A DNA stretch of 32,172 nucleotides. Origin: a virus. A program made the position numbers and the translations under genes. Positions 1 to 8,193 of this stretch are shown here, piece after piece. The stretch spans positions 1 through 32,172 of the IMG/VR virus record IMGVR_UViG_3300023175_000136; one strand, given 5' to 3'. The notes under the pieces were generated by a model. That model did not search any database. It worked only from the letters and a program-made list of their open reading frames with translations, and was not told where the DNA came from. Numbering within the stretch: the first letter of the stretch is position 1; each line of letters opens with the position of its first letter.

Positions 1-126
1 TTATCTACATAAATTGTAGCTCCACCGCCTCCAATAGCACCCCACTCTGTAGTATATCCTTCAAATTCATCAGTCTCTGTATTGTATCTAAACATACCAG
101 CAGCAGGCACGCTAGGTCTTTCTGCT
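1..126. repeat. Terminal direct repeat marking circular contig (left copy)
   Basis: These 126 bases recur identically at the right end (32043-32168). After the shared stretch the right copy differs only in its last four bases, where it reads as if GT had been skipped. The repeat lies inside one reading frame, and joining the ends over it restores a single long gene. This is what an assembler leaves when a circular or circularly permuted genome is output as a line. A genuine short terminal repeat is possible but would be an odd place to cut a gene. Confidence 0.9.
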
Positions 127-2279
127 GTAGTACCAGCAGGTATTCCTACGCTTTCTGTACCATCTAATTGTATGTTATCTTCTATTTTAGCTGCTGTTAC
201 ATTGTTATTTAGTATCTTAGTTGTAGTTACTGCATCAGTAGCAATAGTTAAAGCTGTTGATCCTGTTACATCTCCTGTATGTGTTTGGTTATATAAATTA
301 GTAACACCTTCTGCTAAGTCATCAGTTGATGTGATATCATTATTTACAGTAAAAGATGGATATGTTCCGCTTACACTAATATTTGTACCTCCTGTAATAG
401 CTACAGTTTGATCTGGCGAAGTATTTTCTACTGTAAAATTAGGATATGATCCTGTAACAGATATTCCTGTGCTAGCAGTTAAGCTAACAGTTTGATCAGG
501 AGCTGTGTTTGTTATAGTAACCACATCTGCCGCCTGTGTAATACTAAGACCTGTGCTAGGAGTCAATGTAATATTACTGTCTGAGCCTACTGAAGCATCT
601 AAGTTTACATCTACGCTAGATCCATTTGTAGAAGTTCCTATTGTATAAGTGTCTCCTTCTGCTGGAGTTTCAGGCTGCCACCCATTAACAGTATCATAAG
701 TTAGTATTTGACCATCTGAAGGGCTTGTACTAGCCACATCGTTTAGATCACTTAGAACAGCTGTGCCACTCATTAAAGCTCCTGCTGCTGCTACATTTGT
801 TGCGTCTGTTACATCTGCATTTACTTCTATTGTAGCTAGCTTTGTTTCTGCTGTACTTAACCTCGTATCTAAACCAGAGTCCGCACTAATTCTGGCGCTA
901 GTCTCAGCTGATAAATCACTTATAGAAGGGTAGAAGCTAGAGTAATCTGTAGAGCTAGCTGTAATAGCTCCTGTTCTACCAAACACAGAGCTAACTGAAT
1001 CAGTATTATCTACTTTTTCCCAGTCTGTGCCATTAGAGATAACCCAGTCTCCAATTTCATAATTAATACTCAAATAAGTTCCTGCTGTAGAAACTACATA
1101 GTAGTGACCTTTAACTGTGCTAGCTGTTGGTAGCGTTGGCGTATTAGTGCTAGCATCCCAAGTTCCCTGATATTCAACTTGACCTATAATTGAACTAGGT
1201 AAATAAGTAGTAGCAATTTTGGTACTAGAATCTAAAGGTACATAACCATTCGCTTGTCCTTTTTCACTTATGTCCTGCTTACTACTTTGTAAGTTGCTTA
1301 TGTCAGTATCATTGCTTGTTATATTAGATTCAGCTGTTGTTAATCTCGTATCGAGTCCTGCTATGTCAGTATCGTTGCTAGAGATATTAGCAGCGTTTGT
1401 AGCAATGTCAGTAGTATTGCCAGCAATGTTAGTAGTGTTAGTTGAAATATTTGCAGCATTTGTAGCAATATCAGTATCATTGGCTGAGATGTTACTTTCC
1501 GCTGTAGTGAGTCTAGTGTCAAGCCCAGTAATATCGGTATCATTTGAAGAAATGTTTGTTTCTGCTGTTGTTAGTCTAGTATCTAGGGCTGAGATATCTG
1601 TATCATTAGAAGTAATCTGAGTTTGTAGATTAGTATCTGCACTAGACCTTGTGCTAGCCTCTGCATCGATATTAGATTGCAAAGTACTATCAGCACTAGC
1701 TCTAGTAGAAGCTTCTGCATCAATGTTATTTTGTAGTGTTGTATCAGCTGCTGCTCTAGCTGTTTCTTCAGCTGTAATGTTTGATGTATTTGTATCTATA
1801 TCAGTTTCAGCAGTAGTTAATCTAGTATTTAAAGAAGATGCGTCTATAGTAATTGTTTGACCGCTTGCTGTTGTTGCTATACCATTAGCTCCAGCCAAAC
1901 TTAATGATTGACTATCTAAATCTACAGCACCTGTGCCAGTATCTCCAGTAAAATCTAAGTCCTGAGCTGTTACATTAGTATCTACATAATCTTTTACAGC
2001 AGCACTAGTAGGAATAGATGTATCATTATCATTACTAGCAATCCCATCTGCCTCATCTACTATTTTAGATATTGTAATATCCTCAGCAGTATCTTTTAAA
2101 GAACCGAACTCTACAGTACCTGTAGCTTTTAAGTCTCCCTCTGTATTAAGGCTAATTCCTGAGCCATTTCCATTCCCATCAGTTATTTCCTGTAGAGAAG
2201 CTGCAAGCTCTTCATTATCATTAACCTTAATTAGCGACTTATAGGTGTCCTTTATTGTTTTTCCTGTTAGTGTTGCCAT
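1..2279 (-). CDS. Tail fibre / appendage protein, N-terminal part (gene continues across contig ends)
   Basis: The frame is open from an ATG at 2277-2279 down to base 1 without a stop and continues, after closing the circle, into 32042-31370, giving about 983 aa. The N-terminus (MATLTGKTIKDTYKSL) resembles the anchor domain of fibre proteins in marine phages. The middle is rich in Thr, Asp, Asn and Ser. Residues about 140-335 carry repeats of the type DTRLTTAE-(T/S)-NIS-nDTDI, which fit a trimeric coiled-coil or beta-helical shaft. Linearisation leaves only this part here. Likely role: fibre attached to the virion by its N-terminus. It starts just after the connector gene and a possible 35-aa overlapping ORF. 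The fibre assignment is inference from composition and position. Confidence 0.8.
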   Translation of the reverse strand, partial: MATLTGKTIKDTYKSLIKVNDNEELAASLQEITDGNGNGSGISLNTEGDLKATGTVEFGSLKDTAEDITISKIVDEADGIASNDNDTSIPTSAAVKDYVDTNVTAQDLDFTGDTGTGAVDLDSQSLSLAGANGIATTASGQTITIDASSLNTRLTTAETDIDTNTSNITAEETARAAADTTLQNNIDAEASTRASADSTLQSNIDAEASTRSSADTNLQTQITSNDTDISALDTRLTTAETNISSNDTDITGLDTRLTTAESNISANDTDIATNAANISTNTTNIAGNTTDIATNAANISSNDTDIAGLDTRLTTAESNITSNDTDISNLQSSKQDISEKGQANGYVPLDSSTKIATTYLPSSIIGQVEYQGTWDASTNTPTLPTASTVKGHYYVVSTAGTYLSINYEIGDWVISNGTDWEKVDNTDSVSSVFGRTGAITASSTDYSSFYPSISDLSAETSARISADSGLDTRLSTAETKLATIEVNADVTDATNVAAAGALMSGTAVLSDLNDVASTSPSDGQILTYDTVNGWQPETPAEGDTYTIGTSTNGSSVDVNLDASVGSDSNITLTPSTGLSITQAADVVTITNTAPDQTVSLTASTGISVTGSYPNFTVENTSPDQTVAITGGTNISVSGTYPSFTVNNDITSTDDLAEGVTNLYNQTHTGDVTGSTALTIATDAVTTTKILNNNVTAAKIEDNIQLDGTESVGIPAGTTAERPSVPAAGMFRYNTETDEFEGYTTEWGAIGGGGATIYVD
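1300..1840 (-). repeat. Repeats encoding the fibre shaft (DTRLTTAE / NDTDI units)
   Basis: The translated minus strand repeats DTRLTTAE with small variations near 1330-1360, 1498-1530, 1559-1592 and 1806-1835, with a more distant copy near 842-875. Between them are ND-TDI and NISSN spacers and two ADxTLQxNIDAEASTR units at about 1640-1760. The DNA is similar but not identical between units, so this is an old protein repeat rather than a fresh tandem duplication. It also produces open frames on the plus strand. Confidence 0.75.
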
Positions 2280-2346
2280 TGTTTATTTTTTTCTTTAAAT
2301 ACTGTTTTAATTTTGTAACATTGTTCTGCTTTGGCTTATACTTCAT
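2239..2346 (-). CDS. Possible 35-aa basic peptide overlapping the fibre start
   Basis: The ATG at 2344-2346 overlaps the TGA of the connector gene in the ATGA arrangement used throughout this genome. The frame encodes a Lys/Asn-rich 35-aa peptide starting MKYKPKQNNVTKLKQYL. Its last third overlaps the first 41 bases of the fibre gene, which is unusual here. It may be a real coupling peptide, or only a short ORF in the 63-base gap. No function can be proposed. Confidence 0.3.
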   Translation of the reverse strand: MKYKPKQNNVTKLKQYLKKKINNGNTNRKNNKGHL

Positions 2347-2843
2347 AAAACCCATCCATTAAAGTTAGCATCGTAACTAGGGCTTACATCGTCATTCGTG
2401 TTAGATGTATATTCAGGAAACTTAGCCTGATTAAAGCTCATATAATCAATGAATCTTCTAGTATAGTATTCAGCTATATCCATTTCTTTTTTAGCTAGAA
2501 AATCTATTTCTTCTTTGCTAACAGATTCTGCTGTCTCACTTGTATGCTTAAATACTCCTCCATTCTTAATTGTAATAGAAGCAAAAGGCAAATAATCTAC
2601 CATAGCAAAGTGTATAAGCATTGGCTGTACATATTTATTTACTAATTCTAAATAATCTCCTGTTAAGTTATTTGCTAGAATATCATTGCTGATTTTATCA
2701 TACAAATCAGTTCCTAGATAGTTTTTAATATGTATTTCTTGAGCTATCTTAATGAATTGTATAAACTTATCAGTATCTACATTTCCATCTAAGATGCTGT
2801 TTCTTACTAAGTCTGTTCTAGTTATAAATAGTGCTGTAGCCAT
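2343..2843 (-). CDS. Head-tail connector / neck protein (putative)
   Basis: A 166-aa, mainly helical protein that begins on the last base of the portal gene. The N-terminal ITRTDLVRN, the IAQEIHIKNYLGTDLYDKI helix and the late YYTRRFIDY helix fit the small helical gp6-like head completion proteins that follow the portal in Bacteroidota phages (family resemblance from memory, DUF6712-like). Its position right after the portal supports a role as adaptor ring between portal and tail. No catalytic motif is visible. Confidence 0.6.
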   Translation of the reverse strand: MATALFITRTDLVRNSILDGNVDTDKFIQFIKIAQEIHIKNYLGTDLYDKISNDILANNLTGDYLELVNKYVQPMLIHFAMVDYLPFASITIKNGGVFKHTSETAESVSKEEIDFLAKKEMDIAEYYTRRFIDYMSFNQAKFPEYTSNTNDDVSPSYDANFNGWVL

Positions 2844-4624
2844 TATCCTCTAGGTTTTAAAAATCCTCTATTTTTCATATCCTTTGGTCTCTTAGCTACT
2901 TTAGGATCGTTTACTTCAGGAGTGAAGCCTTCCTTTTTTGCCTTATTGACGCTTATCTCAGCATTAGGATTAGTGGCATCAGGATTAACATCTTTTGCCA
3001 TATAGGTTTTACGCATCCAAAAATGGTGACAGTCTCCTCCTCCTTTGTATAGCCAAATATCATAAGTAGCAGCTCCATTAGCACCCCAGCCTGCATTAAC
3101 TGCTTTTTGACTCATAGCTTGAATATCCTCTTTTCTATAAATCTTTTTAGCAGCTACCATCTTTTGACAAAACTCTCTTGAGTTATCTGAAGTCCTTAGT
3201 GGTGCATATTGGTATCTTACTTTAAATTTTAGATTATTCTCTTCTCCATCCTGCTCACTCTTTGCATTTGGTCTAGCAATTCCTGTAGAAGCTAGTCCTA
3301 TCATTTTGTCTAAAACTTCTTCTTGATCGTAATCCACCTCTCTTTCGTCTACTAAAACCCAGTTTTCTAAGTCCTCTTCTTCTCCAAATTCATCTAATAA
3401 GTCTGCAAGCTCCTCAGTAGCCTCAGGCTGTTGTTTACTCATCTTTACTCCAGTCTCCTCTTCTTGTGTTTCAGAATCCTGTACATTTTCTAAGTCTGTA
3501 AATTCTAAAGGCTGTAAAGTTTTGAAGTATAAATTAAGAGCAATACCATTATAAGCTAAGATTTGATCAAAAGCATCTATAAGCAAAGTTTGAAAAGGTC
3601 TTATAACAGTATTATCCATTAATATAGAAGCTGTTTTAAGCTCGTCTGCATTGTTTCCTAGCCCTGTGTTATCCTTTATGCCTAAAAGCATAGGAGAAAC
3701 GATTCTATGGCTTACTAGGATCTTTCTAGCACTCTCGTCTGAGAGGAATTGGTACTGATTGTGAGCATCTGAGAGTTGAACTGGCTCAATGTTAGCCTGA
3801 GAGTCTGTATTGTCATTAAAGCTTAGAATAAACTTACCAGCATTAGAACTCCCTGAAAACTTCTCATAGATTCTCTGCTCTATTAATCTTCTTTGCTCCT
3901 CATTAGGAACTCCATTGTTAAAGTTAATTAGCATACTAGGCGCTAGCCCATTCATAATGTTATTTAAGTGATAGTTGCTAATTTCCTCTTCTAGCTCACT
4001 ATATTGCAAACCTCCTTGATAGTCAACAGGAGAGTAGTAATAGAATCCTGCTCTGTAAGGTTTAACTACATATATCTCTATTGACTCTTTGCTATAACCA
4101 AAGCAAGGTATTCTCTTAGGATCTTCACTAGGTTTAATATTAGACCAGTCTTTATGATAGTAGTATGCTTCTATATCTCCCTCTTCATTGCATTTTTCAG
4201 CTCTTAGAGTTTCAATAGGGAAATGTTCTACCTGTGCTATTTTAGTTCTATCTTTAGAGTAGATAATTTGCATTGCACAGCTACCCATAAGCTTTAGATC
4301 AAAAGCTAACTTTCTAACACAATCTTTTTTTAATAAAGAAATAGCTTGTGCATATTGATCAGGCTTTCTACTAGAATCTGTAGCATCTAACCCTTTACCA
4401 TATATCATTTCTGATAAGCCATTGATAGCAGCGTTATTTGTAGGAGATCCATTATATCTATCAATTAAAAACTGATAGTAATTGTTATCATCTCCATAAG
4501 AAATCCACTCTTTATTTTTAACCTCCTTAATCTTAGGCGAAGTGTAAGTGCTTAGATTAACTAAGTGTACCTCAGAAGGTGTTTTAGGCTTTGGAGCAGG
4601 TCTATAATTCTTTATTTTTTTCAT
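2843..4624 (-). CDS. Portal protein with extra C-terminal domain
   Basis: 593 aa, in the size range of portals. The N-terminal two thirds (roughly residues 30-400) have the portal pattern seen in Bacteroidota phages: an early WISYGDDNNYYQFL segment, a helix-rich wing, SARKILVSHRIVSP-MLLGI around residue 300-315, and a late helix TVIRPFQTLLIDAFDQIL. From about residue 450 follows a separate domain with RTSDNSREFCQKMV, DIWLYKGGGDCHHFW and a basic C-terminus; it contains Cys and a GDCHH cluster that could bind metal. An acidic linker (about 400-440) separates the two. Start ATG 4622-4624 overlaps the upstream gene by four bases. The portal call is fairly firm; the role of the C-terminal domain is unknown. 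Confidence 0.75.
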   Translation of the reverse strand: MKKIKNYRPAPKPKTPSEVHLVNLSTYTSPKIKEVKNKEWISYGDDNNYYQFLIDRYNGSPTNNAAINGLSEMIYGKGLDATDSSRKPDQYAQAISLLKKDCVRKLAFDLKLMGSCAMQIIYSKDRTKIAQVEHFPIETLRAEKCNEEGDIEAYYYHKDWSNIKPSEDPKRIPCFGYSKESIEIYVVKPYRAGFYYYSPVDYQGGLQYSELEEEISNYHLNNIMNGLAPSMLINFNNGVPNEEQRRLIEQRIYEKFSGSSNAGKFILSFNDNTDSQANIEPVQLSDAHNQYQFLSDESARKILVSHRIVSPMLLGIKDNTGLGNNADELKTASILMDNTVIRPFQTLLIDAFDQILAYNGIALNLYFKTLQPLEFTDLENVQDSETQEEETGVKMSKQQPEATEELADLLDEFGEEEDLENWVLVDEREVDYDQEEVLDKMIGLASTGIARPNAKSEQDGEENNLKFKVRYQYAPLRTSDNSREFCQKMVAAKKIYRKEDIQAMSQKAVNAGWGANGAATYDIWLYKGGGDCHHFWMRKTYMAKDVNPDATNPNAEISVNKAKKEGFTPEVNDPKVAKRPKDMKNRGFLKPRG

Positions 4625-5040
4625 ATTATTATGTACTCATTATCGTATGTATTCTCTGTAACATATACATCCTTGTTTACGCTGTAGTACTCATCCTCTG
4701 TTTGATCTAAGGTTTGATCAGTACAAAATATTTTATCTTTATACAGAGACAGGGAAGCGCCCTGAGAAGCATTCCATAAATCTGAGTTCAATTCCCAAAC
4801 TATTGCATTTTGTTCAAATAAATTAGGATCTACAACAAAGTCTATATCATAGAACCTGCCTTCTATAAGTTCAAAAGTTCCTGTATAGATAAGCTCATCT
4901 TTTTCCTGAGTAAAAGTTACAACTTGATCAGTAGTAACATTTGTACTAGTATCTCTTAAATAAAGCGTAGCACTTTGAACATAATCTCTAGGAGTAAATC
5001 TAATAGATTGCTCTGCTGTGCTAGTAGAAAGTATCTTCAT
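4621..5040 (-). CDS. Structural protein of unknown function, first gene of portal operon
   Basis: 139 aa, strand-rich and acidic, with FTPRDYVQSATLYLRDTSTN and a Tyr/Asp-rich C-terminus. No signal peptide. It is the first gene after a strong terminator (5081-5108) and carries the bipartite CGTTATATA-N3-ATG signal at its start, so it probably heads its own transcript with the portal and connector genes. Its position between tube/capsid genes and portal suggests a head-tail interface or decoration role, but the family is not identified. Confidence 0.6.
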   Translation of the reverse strand: MKILSTSTAEQSIRFTPRDYVQSATLYLRDTSTNVTTDQVVTFTQEKDELIYTGTFELIEGRFYDIDFVVDPNLFEQNAIVWELNSDLWNASQGASLSLYKDKIFCTDQTLDQTEDEYYSVNKDVYVTENTYDNEYIII

Positions 5041-5043
5041 ACA

Positions 5044-5073
5044 TATATAACGCTAAAAAGCAATTATTTTGCA
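5044..5073 (-). promoter_or_regulatory. Bipartite late-promoter-like motif before the 139-aa gene
   Basis: Read on the minus strand: TGCAAAATA (5073-5065), 12 bases, CGTTATATA (5052-5044), 3 bases, ATG. It lies just downstream of a terminator, as a promoter should. The same two elements with the same spacings occur before the genes starting at 7327 and 9209, and in weaker form at 18744. Confidence 0.6.
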
Positions 5074-5080
5074 TAGATGT

Positions 5081-5108
5081 AAAAAAAAAGGGTAGCAATA
5101 GCCACCCT
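5081..5108 (-). terminator. Rho-independent terminator after the 175-aa structural gene
   Basis: On the minus strand AGGGTGGC-TATT-GCTACCCT forms an 8-bp stem (one G-U pair) directly followed by nine T. The G-U pair would be a mismatch on the other strand, so the hairpin is built for leftward transcription. Confidence 0.9.
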
Positions 5109-5131
5109 CTCTTTCTCCTATCAAACAAAAA

Positions 5132-5659
5132 TTATGCGTCAGGATCAATTTGAGTGCCTGAAGCATCGTCTGTAATTACTGTAGAAGTAACAAAGTATGC
5201 TGGAGATGTCTCCATAGCTTCAAATGTCAAAGTGAACCCTGAAAGGTCTCCCATCGCTGCTCCTGAAACTACAGTACCGCCTGTAACTTCAGCTCCGTGT
5301 TCTAGTCCTACTAGGAAAAAGTTTCCATTGTAATCCTCGATAGCGATATGTGGTCTAGCTGCTGCTAGCAATTTGATTTCCTCTTGAGTAGACTTATCTA
5401 AGTAAGTCAAAGTCATATTAAGAGTCTGTGTATAAAAAGTAGTACCATTCTCTCTTGAAGAGTTGATTGTAGTCTCTAAGCTAGAATTACCTTTAATATC
5501 ATACTGATACCAAGTAGGCGTTCCTGCTAAGGCTGTAATCTCTCCTGAAGCAATGGTAGCTGTACCTAAAGTTCCGTAATCTGCAAAGTAAACTGTTTTC
5601 AGTCCACCTACAGCCGACTTACAAGGTAGCGATCTTCCTGATGTTAAAGCACAAGCCAT
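5132..5659 (-). CDS. Major tail tube-like protein (putative)
   Basis: 175 aa, starting MACALTSGRSLPCKSAVGGL with two early cysteines, followed by alternating strands (KTVYFADYG, FTLTFEAMETSPAYF). This N-terminus is characteristic of an abundant structural protein of Bacteroidota phages; the beta-rich build and size fit a tail tube, but head decoration is not excluded. It is flanked by terminators on both sides, as expected for genes whose dosage is tuned separately. No CGTTATATA motif precedes it, so it is probably reached by read-through of the terminator after the capsid gene. Confidence 0.55.
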   Translation of the reverse strand: MACALTSGRSLPCKSAVGGLKTVYFADYGTLGTATIASGEITALAGTPTWYQYDIKGNSSLETTINSSRENGTTFYTQTLNMTLTYLDKSTQEEIKLLAAARPHIAIEDYNGNFFLVGLEHGAEVTGGTVVSGAAMGDLSGFTLTFEAMETSPAYFVTSTVITDDASGTQIDPDA

Positions 5660-5676
5660 ATTATTTTTTTAGTATT

Positions 5677-5713
5677 AAAAAAGGGTAGGCAGGAATCTTC
5701 CTAACCCACCCTT
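5677..5713 (-). terminator. Terminator after the major capsid gene
   Basis: The minus strand forms a long imperfect stem: AAGGGT with ACCCTT, then GGG with CCT, an internal loop, GGAA with TTCC, followed by a run of six T. Probably a partial terminator, since the next gene has no obvious promoter of its own. Confidence 0.8.
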
Positions 5714-5734
5714 TATATTAGACAATTATTTTTA

Positions 5735-6682
5735 TTAAGCTAGAGTTAGTAAAGCTAGGTCTGAACCGATTCCATACTGTACTCCACCTGTAAATCTCAT
5801 CACAACTCTAACATTTTGAGATCCATCAAGGTCTGCCATATCTAAGATTTTTACTTCTTGATGATCAGAGAGTAATCCTGTACCAAAGTAAAGGTTAGAT
5901 TTTTGACCTGCTACAATGTGATCTGAAGGCATACCTGGAGCTAAAACTAATTTAATTCCATCAAAAGAAAGAGCGTTGCCCATATTGTACCATTGTGCGC
6001 CTCTGCTATCTGTACCAGCACCACCAACTCCATTAGCAGCGAATCCTCCTAAGTGGCGGATATAAGCTTGCCAAGCAGCAGTAGGTACATAGATGTTTAA
6101 ATCTTCTTTTCCATATACAGCGCTAGGTAAAGCGTCTACTACGTTTTCTAGCAAAGTAACAATGTTAGAGCTAGTAAAAGAAGTTTCTGAGCCATTAGCT
6201 GCATCGTTTACATCAGCATCAGCTGCCATAAGAGTAGTGAATCCATCAAACTCTCCAGCGTTAGCAGTAACACCAGACCAGATGTTTTGCTCGTTTTTCT
6301 CTGCTACTAATCCTGCAACGTGACCGATTAAGAAGTCGCTAAATTTAGGAGGTAGATTGTCAAATGCAGAATAACCCATTTGTACTGCTTCCCAGTCAGA
6401 AACAAAGTCTTGCTTACAAAGCTCTAGGTTAACTTGAAACTCTTCTGGCTGAAGGATTCTCTCAGTAAGAGTGATTGTAGCTGTATCAGTAAAATCACAA
6501 GAAGCATCTTTGATTACGTTTGAGTCAGTTGCTACTTTTTTGATAACCTCTTTGTATTTTACATTAGGTTTGATTTCGATATTCCCCTGCTCTAGAGTTG
6601 GAGAAGATAATAACGCTGCTGAAATGTACTTCCCTGCAAATTCGCCAGCGTATGTTGTTGTAATACTAGTTGTAGTTGCCAT
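5735..6682 (-). CDS. Major capsid protein (HK97-fold, putative)
   Basis: 315 aa. It follows the scaffold-like gene by 12 bases and is followed by a strong terminator. The N-terminus MATTTSITTTYAGEFAGKYI, the internal ITLTERILQPEEFQVNLELCK, IYVPTAAWQAYIR, and the closing strand VRVVMRFTGGVQYGIGSDLAL fit the capsid proteins of Bacteroidota siphophages, which have the HK97 fold. The central Gly-rich loop (about residues 215-230) may be a surface loop. Protease, scaffold and capsid lie in a row, which supports the assignment more than the sequence alone. Confidence 0.75.
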   Translation of the reverse strand: MATTTSITTTYAGEFAGKYISAALLSSPTLEQGNIEIKPNVKYKEVIKKVATDSNVIKDASCDFTDTATITLTERILQPEEFQVNLELCKQDFVSDWEAVQMGYSAFDNLPPKFSDFLIGHVAGLVAEKNEQNIWSGVTANAGEFDGFTTLMAADADVNDAANGSETSFTSSNIVTLLENVVDALPSAVYGKEDLNIYVPTAAWQAYIRHLGGFAANGVGGAGTDSRGAQWYNMGNALSFDGIKLVLAPGMPSDHIVAGQKSNLYFGTGLLSDHQEVKILDMADLDGSQNVRVVMRFTGGVQYGIGSDLALLTLA

Positions 6683-6694
6683 TTTATATGTTTA

Positions 6695-7327
6695 TTATTT
6701 TAGGTTTGCAATTTTTTGTAATACTCTATCTCGAGTGCTTGTAGCTCTTTTTTGGCTAAACAAGACTTTGTTAGTTTCTGTTTCTTTTTCAGGATTGTGC
6801 TTTAAAGGAGCAGCAGCTGGCTTAGAAAGCTCTTCTTTAAGTTGCTCTTCCTCTTCAGCTTTTACTTCTGCTTCTACAGCAGCCATTTCCTCTTTTTCTT
6901 TGATCATAGCTTTGATTTCTTCAATCATTGATTTAACCTCAGCTAACTCTTCTTTAGTTGCATAACTCATCTCCTCTTCAGCAGCTTCAACTTCTTCTTC
7001 TGCTTCTGCTTCTTTGATTTCTCCGATTATGCCCTCTTCTGCCACCACTAGAATTTTACCATCTTCCATAGTATAATCCCCTACTGGTACAGCTACTTTA
7101 TCATCTTCTGTTACAATGAAGATTTCATTTCCTGCTTCAAAAGCCTCAGCTTCCAATACAGTTCCGTTTTCTAGTTTTGCTTGAGCCAATTCCACTTTTG
7201 TGGCTTCCTCTGCTTCCAAGTTAGCTTCTACAGTCTCTACAGTAGCTTCCTGCTCTTTCGCATCTTCCGATAACTCAATGCCTAGAATGTTTTTGATTTC
7301 CTTTAGCATTTCTGTTGGGTTTTTCAT
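6695..7327 (-). CDS. Capsid scaffold-like protein, Glu-rich
   Basis: 210 aa with extreme Glu/Lys/Ala content. It has a strand-rich middle (VTEDDKVAVPVGDYTMEDG, about residues 74-100) and a long helix or coiled coil from about 115 to 165, ending in a basic tail with RATSTRDRVLQKIANL. Such a C-terminal basic helix often contacts the capsid in scaffolds. It lies directly upstream of the major capsid gene and downstream of the protease module, and has the CGTTATATA-N3-ATG signal, so it probably starts the scaffold-capsid transcript. The role is inferred from composition and position. Confidence 0.65.
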   Translation of the reverse strand: MKNPTEMLKEIKNILGIELSEDAKEQEATVETVEANLEAEEATKVELAQAKLENGTVLEAEAFEAGNEIFIVTEDDKVAVPVGDYTMEDGKILVVAEEGIIGEIKEAEAEEEVEAAEEEMSYATKEELAEVKSMIEEIKAMIKEKEEMAAVEAEVKAEEEEQLKEELSKPAAAPLKHNPEKETETNKVLFSQKRATSTRDRVLQKIANLK

Positions 7328-7330
7328 ATA

Positions 7331-7360
7331 TATATAACGTTTATTGATTTGTATTTTGCA
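7331..7360 (-). promoter_or_regulatory. Bipartite late-promoter-like motif before the scaffold gene
   Basis: Minus strand: TGCAAAATA (7360-7352), 12 bases, CGTTATATA (7339-7331), 3 bases, ATG. Both elements are identical to those before the gene at 5040, while the spacer sequences differ. Confidence 0.6.
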
Positions 7361-7363
7361 TTT

Positions 7364-7513
7364 TCAATCAGTTCCATAGATTTTACCTATACCTTGCGCC
7401 CATAGAGATCCATCACAGCACTTTCTTGAATAGGTGTTAGTGTCTTTACATAGGCATCCTCTTGTACTGTTCTTAGGACTTGTTCTACTAGGAGTTTTCC
7501 ACCATTTACGCAT
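7364..7513 (-). CDS. Small cysteine-rich phage protein (49 aa)
   Basis: 49 aa. The ATG lies in the last codons of the 207-aa gene (8-base overlap), the usual coupling here. The sequence has a CLCKDTNTYSRKCCDGS core followed by QGIGKI. The C-x-C ... TYS-xx-CC-xGS-xxx-QGIG pattern is, from memory, a recurrent small protein in Bacteroidota phages of unknown role; the four cysteines could bind zinc or form disulfides. Another frame in the same place is longer (to 7587) but would overlap the upstream gene by about 80 bases, so it is not preferred. Confidence 0.6.
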   Translation of the reverse strand: MRKWWKTPSRTSPKNSTRGCLCKDTNTYSRKCCDGSLWAQGIGKIYGTD

Positions 7514-8129
7514 AGCTTTGAGTTTTTTGAATGAAGTAAATAATATCCCATACAGTAGCAGAGCCACCAGTAGCTGTTATTTGCCAATAAGAGCCATTAG
7601 TAACAAAGTCTGCATCTGCATAATATTGAAAGACCTGATGGTAGTCGTGTTCTACATCGTTGCCTTTTGGGAATGTAGCCTCTCCTCTTATTCTATCATA
7701 AGGAGTTCCATTGCCACCTTCAAACTGTAAATCTATATGAGTTTGATTAGCATTAGGAGCAGAGTACTTAAAAACAACAGTCATTACATAAGTATCATTC
7801 TCGTTATCTGCTAGGATTCTAGTTCCGTTATAATAATCAACTCCTGTGTAGCTTCTGTAAACACTTGCTGCATTATTAGGTAGGCTTACTGTAATACCAT
7901 CTACTAAAGTCAGCTTGTTTGAAGATGTATAAATAGAGTCATCGTATCTAGCCCATCCTAATCCTGATCCTGCTCCTGATTGAGGATATATCTTTCTCCA
8001 TTCCCCATTCCAAACAGTCCACACTCCAGTAGAAGTAGTTACATAAGCACCCTCCTCTATTTTGTATTGCAGTCTTACATCCTCAGAGTCTACGTCTGCC
8101 TGTACTTTATATGAAGTGTTTTTTATCAT
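7506..8129 (-). CDS. Structural beta-sandwich protein of unknown function
   Basis: 207 aa, soluble, rich in aromatic residues and predicted strands (VWTVWNGEWRKIYPQSG, HIDLQFEGGNG, GSYWQITATGG). The build suggests a jelly-roll-like outer-surface protein such as a head fibre or decoration protein. It lies between a helical 133-aa protein and the cysteine-rich 49-aa protein, within the head module. No catalytic residues are recognised. Family not identified. Confidence 0.55.
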   Translation of the reverse strand: MIKNTSYKVQADVDSEDVRLQYKIEEGAYVTTSTGVWTVWNGEWRKIYPQSGAGSGLGWARYDDSIYTSSNKLTLVDGITVSLPNNAASVYRSYTGVDYYNGTRILADNENDTYVMTVVFKYSAPNANQTHIDLQFEGGNGTPYDRIRGEATFPKGNDVEHDYHQVFQYYADADFVTNGSYWQITATGGSATVWDIIYFIQKTQSYA

Positions 8130-8193
8130 AAGATATTTGAATCTTAGCTATTAGCTTGCTGTGTTTTTAGAGTTTATTTAATTTATAGTGTTT

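Noticed and set aside
1270-1860. Plus-strand frames rich in Ser/Val over the fibre repeats
   Set aside because: Mirror image of the low-complexity fibre shaft repeats on the minus strand, with no start context.
7387-7587. Alternative 66-aa minus-strand frame
   Set aside because: It overlaps the end of the 207-aa gene by about 80 bases, while the 49-aa frame starts at the stop codon with an 8-base overlap and has the Cys motif.
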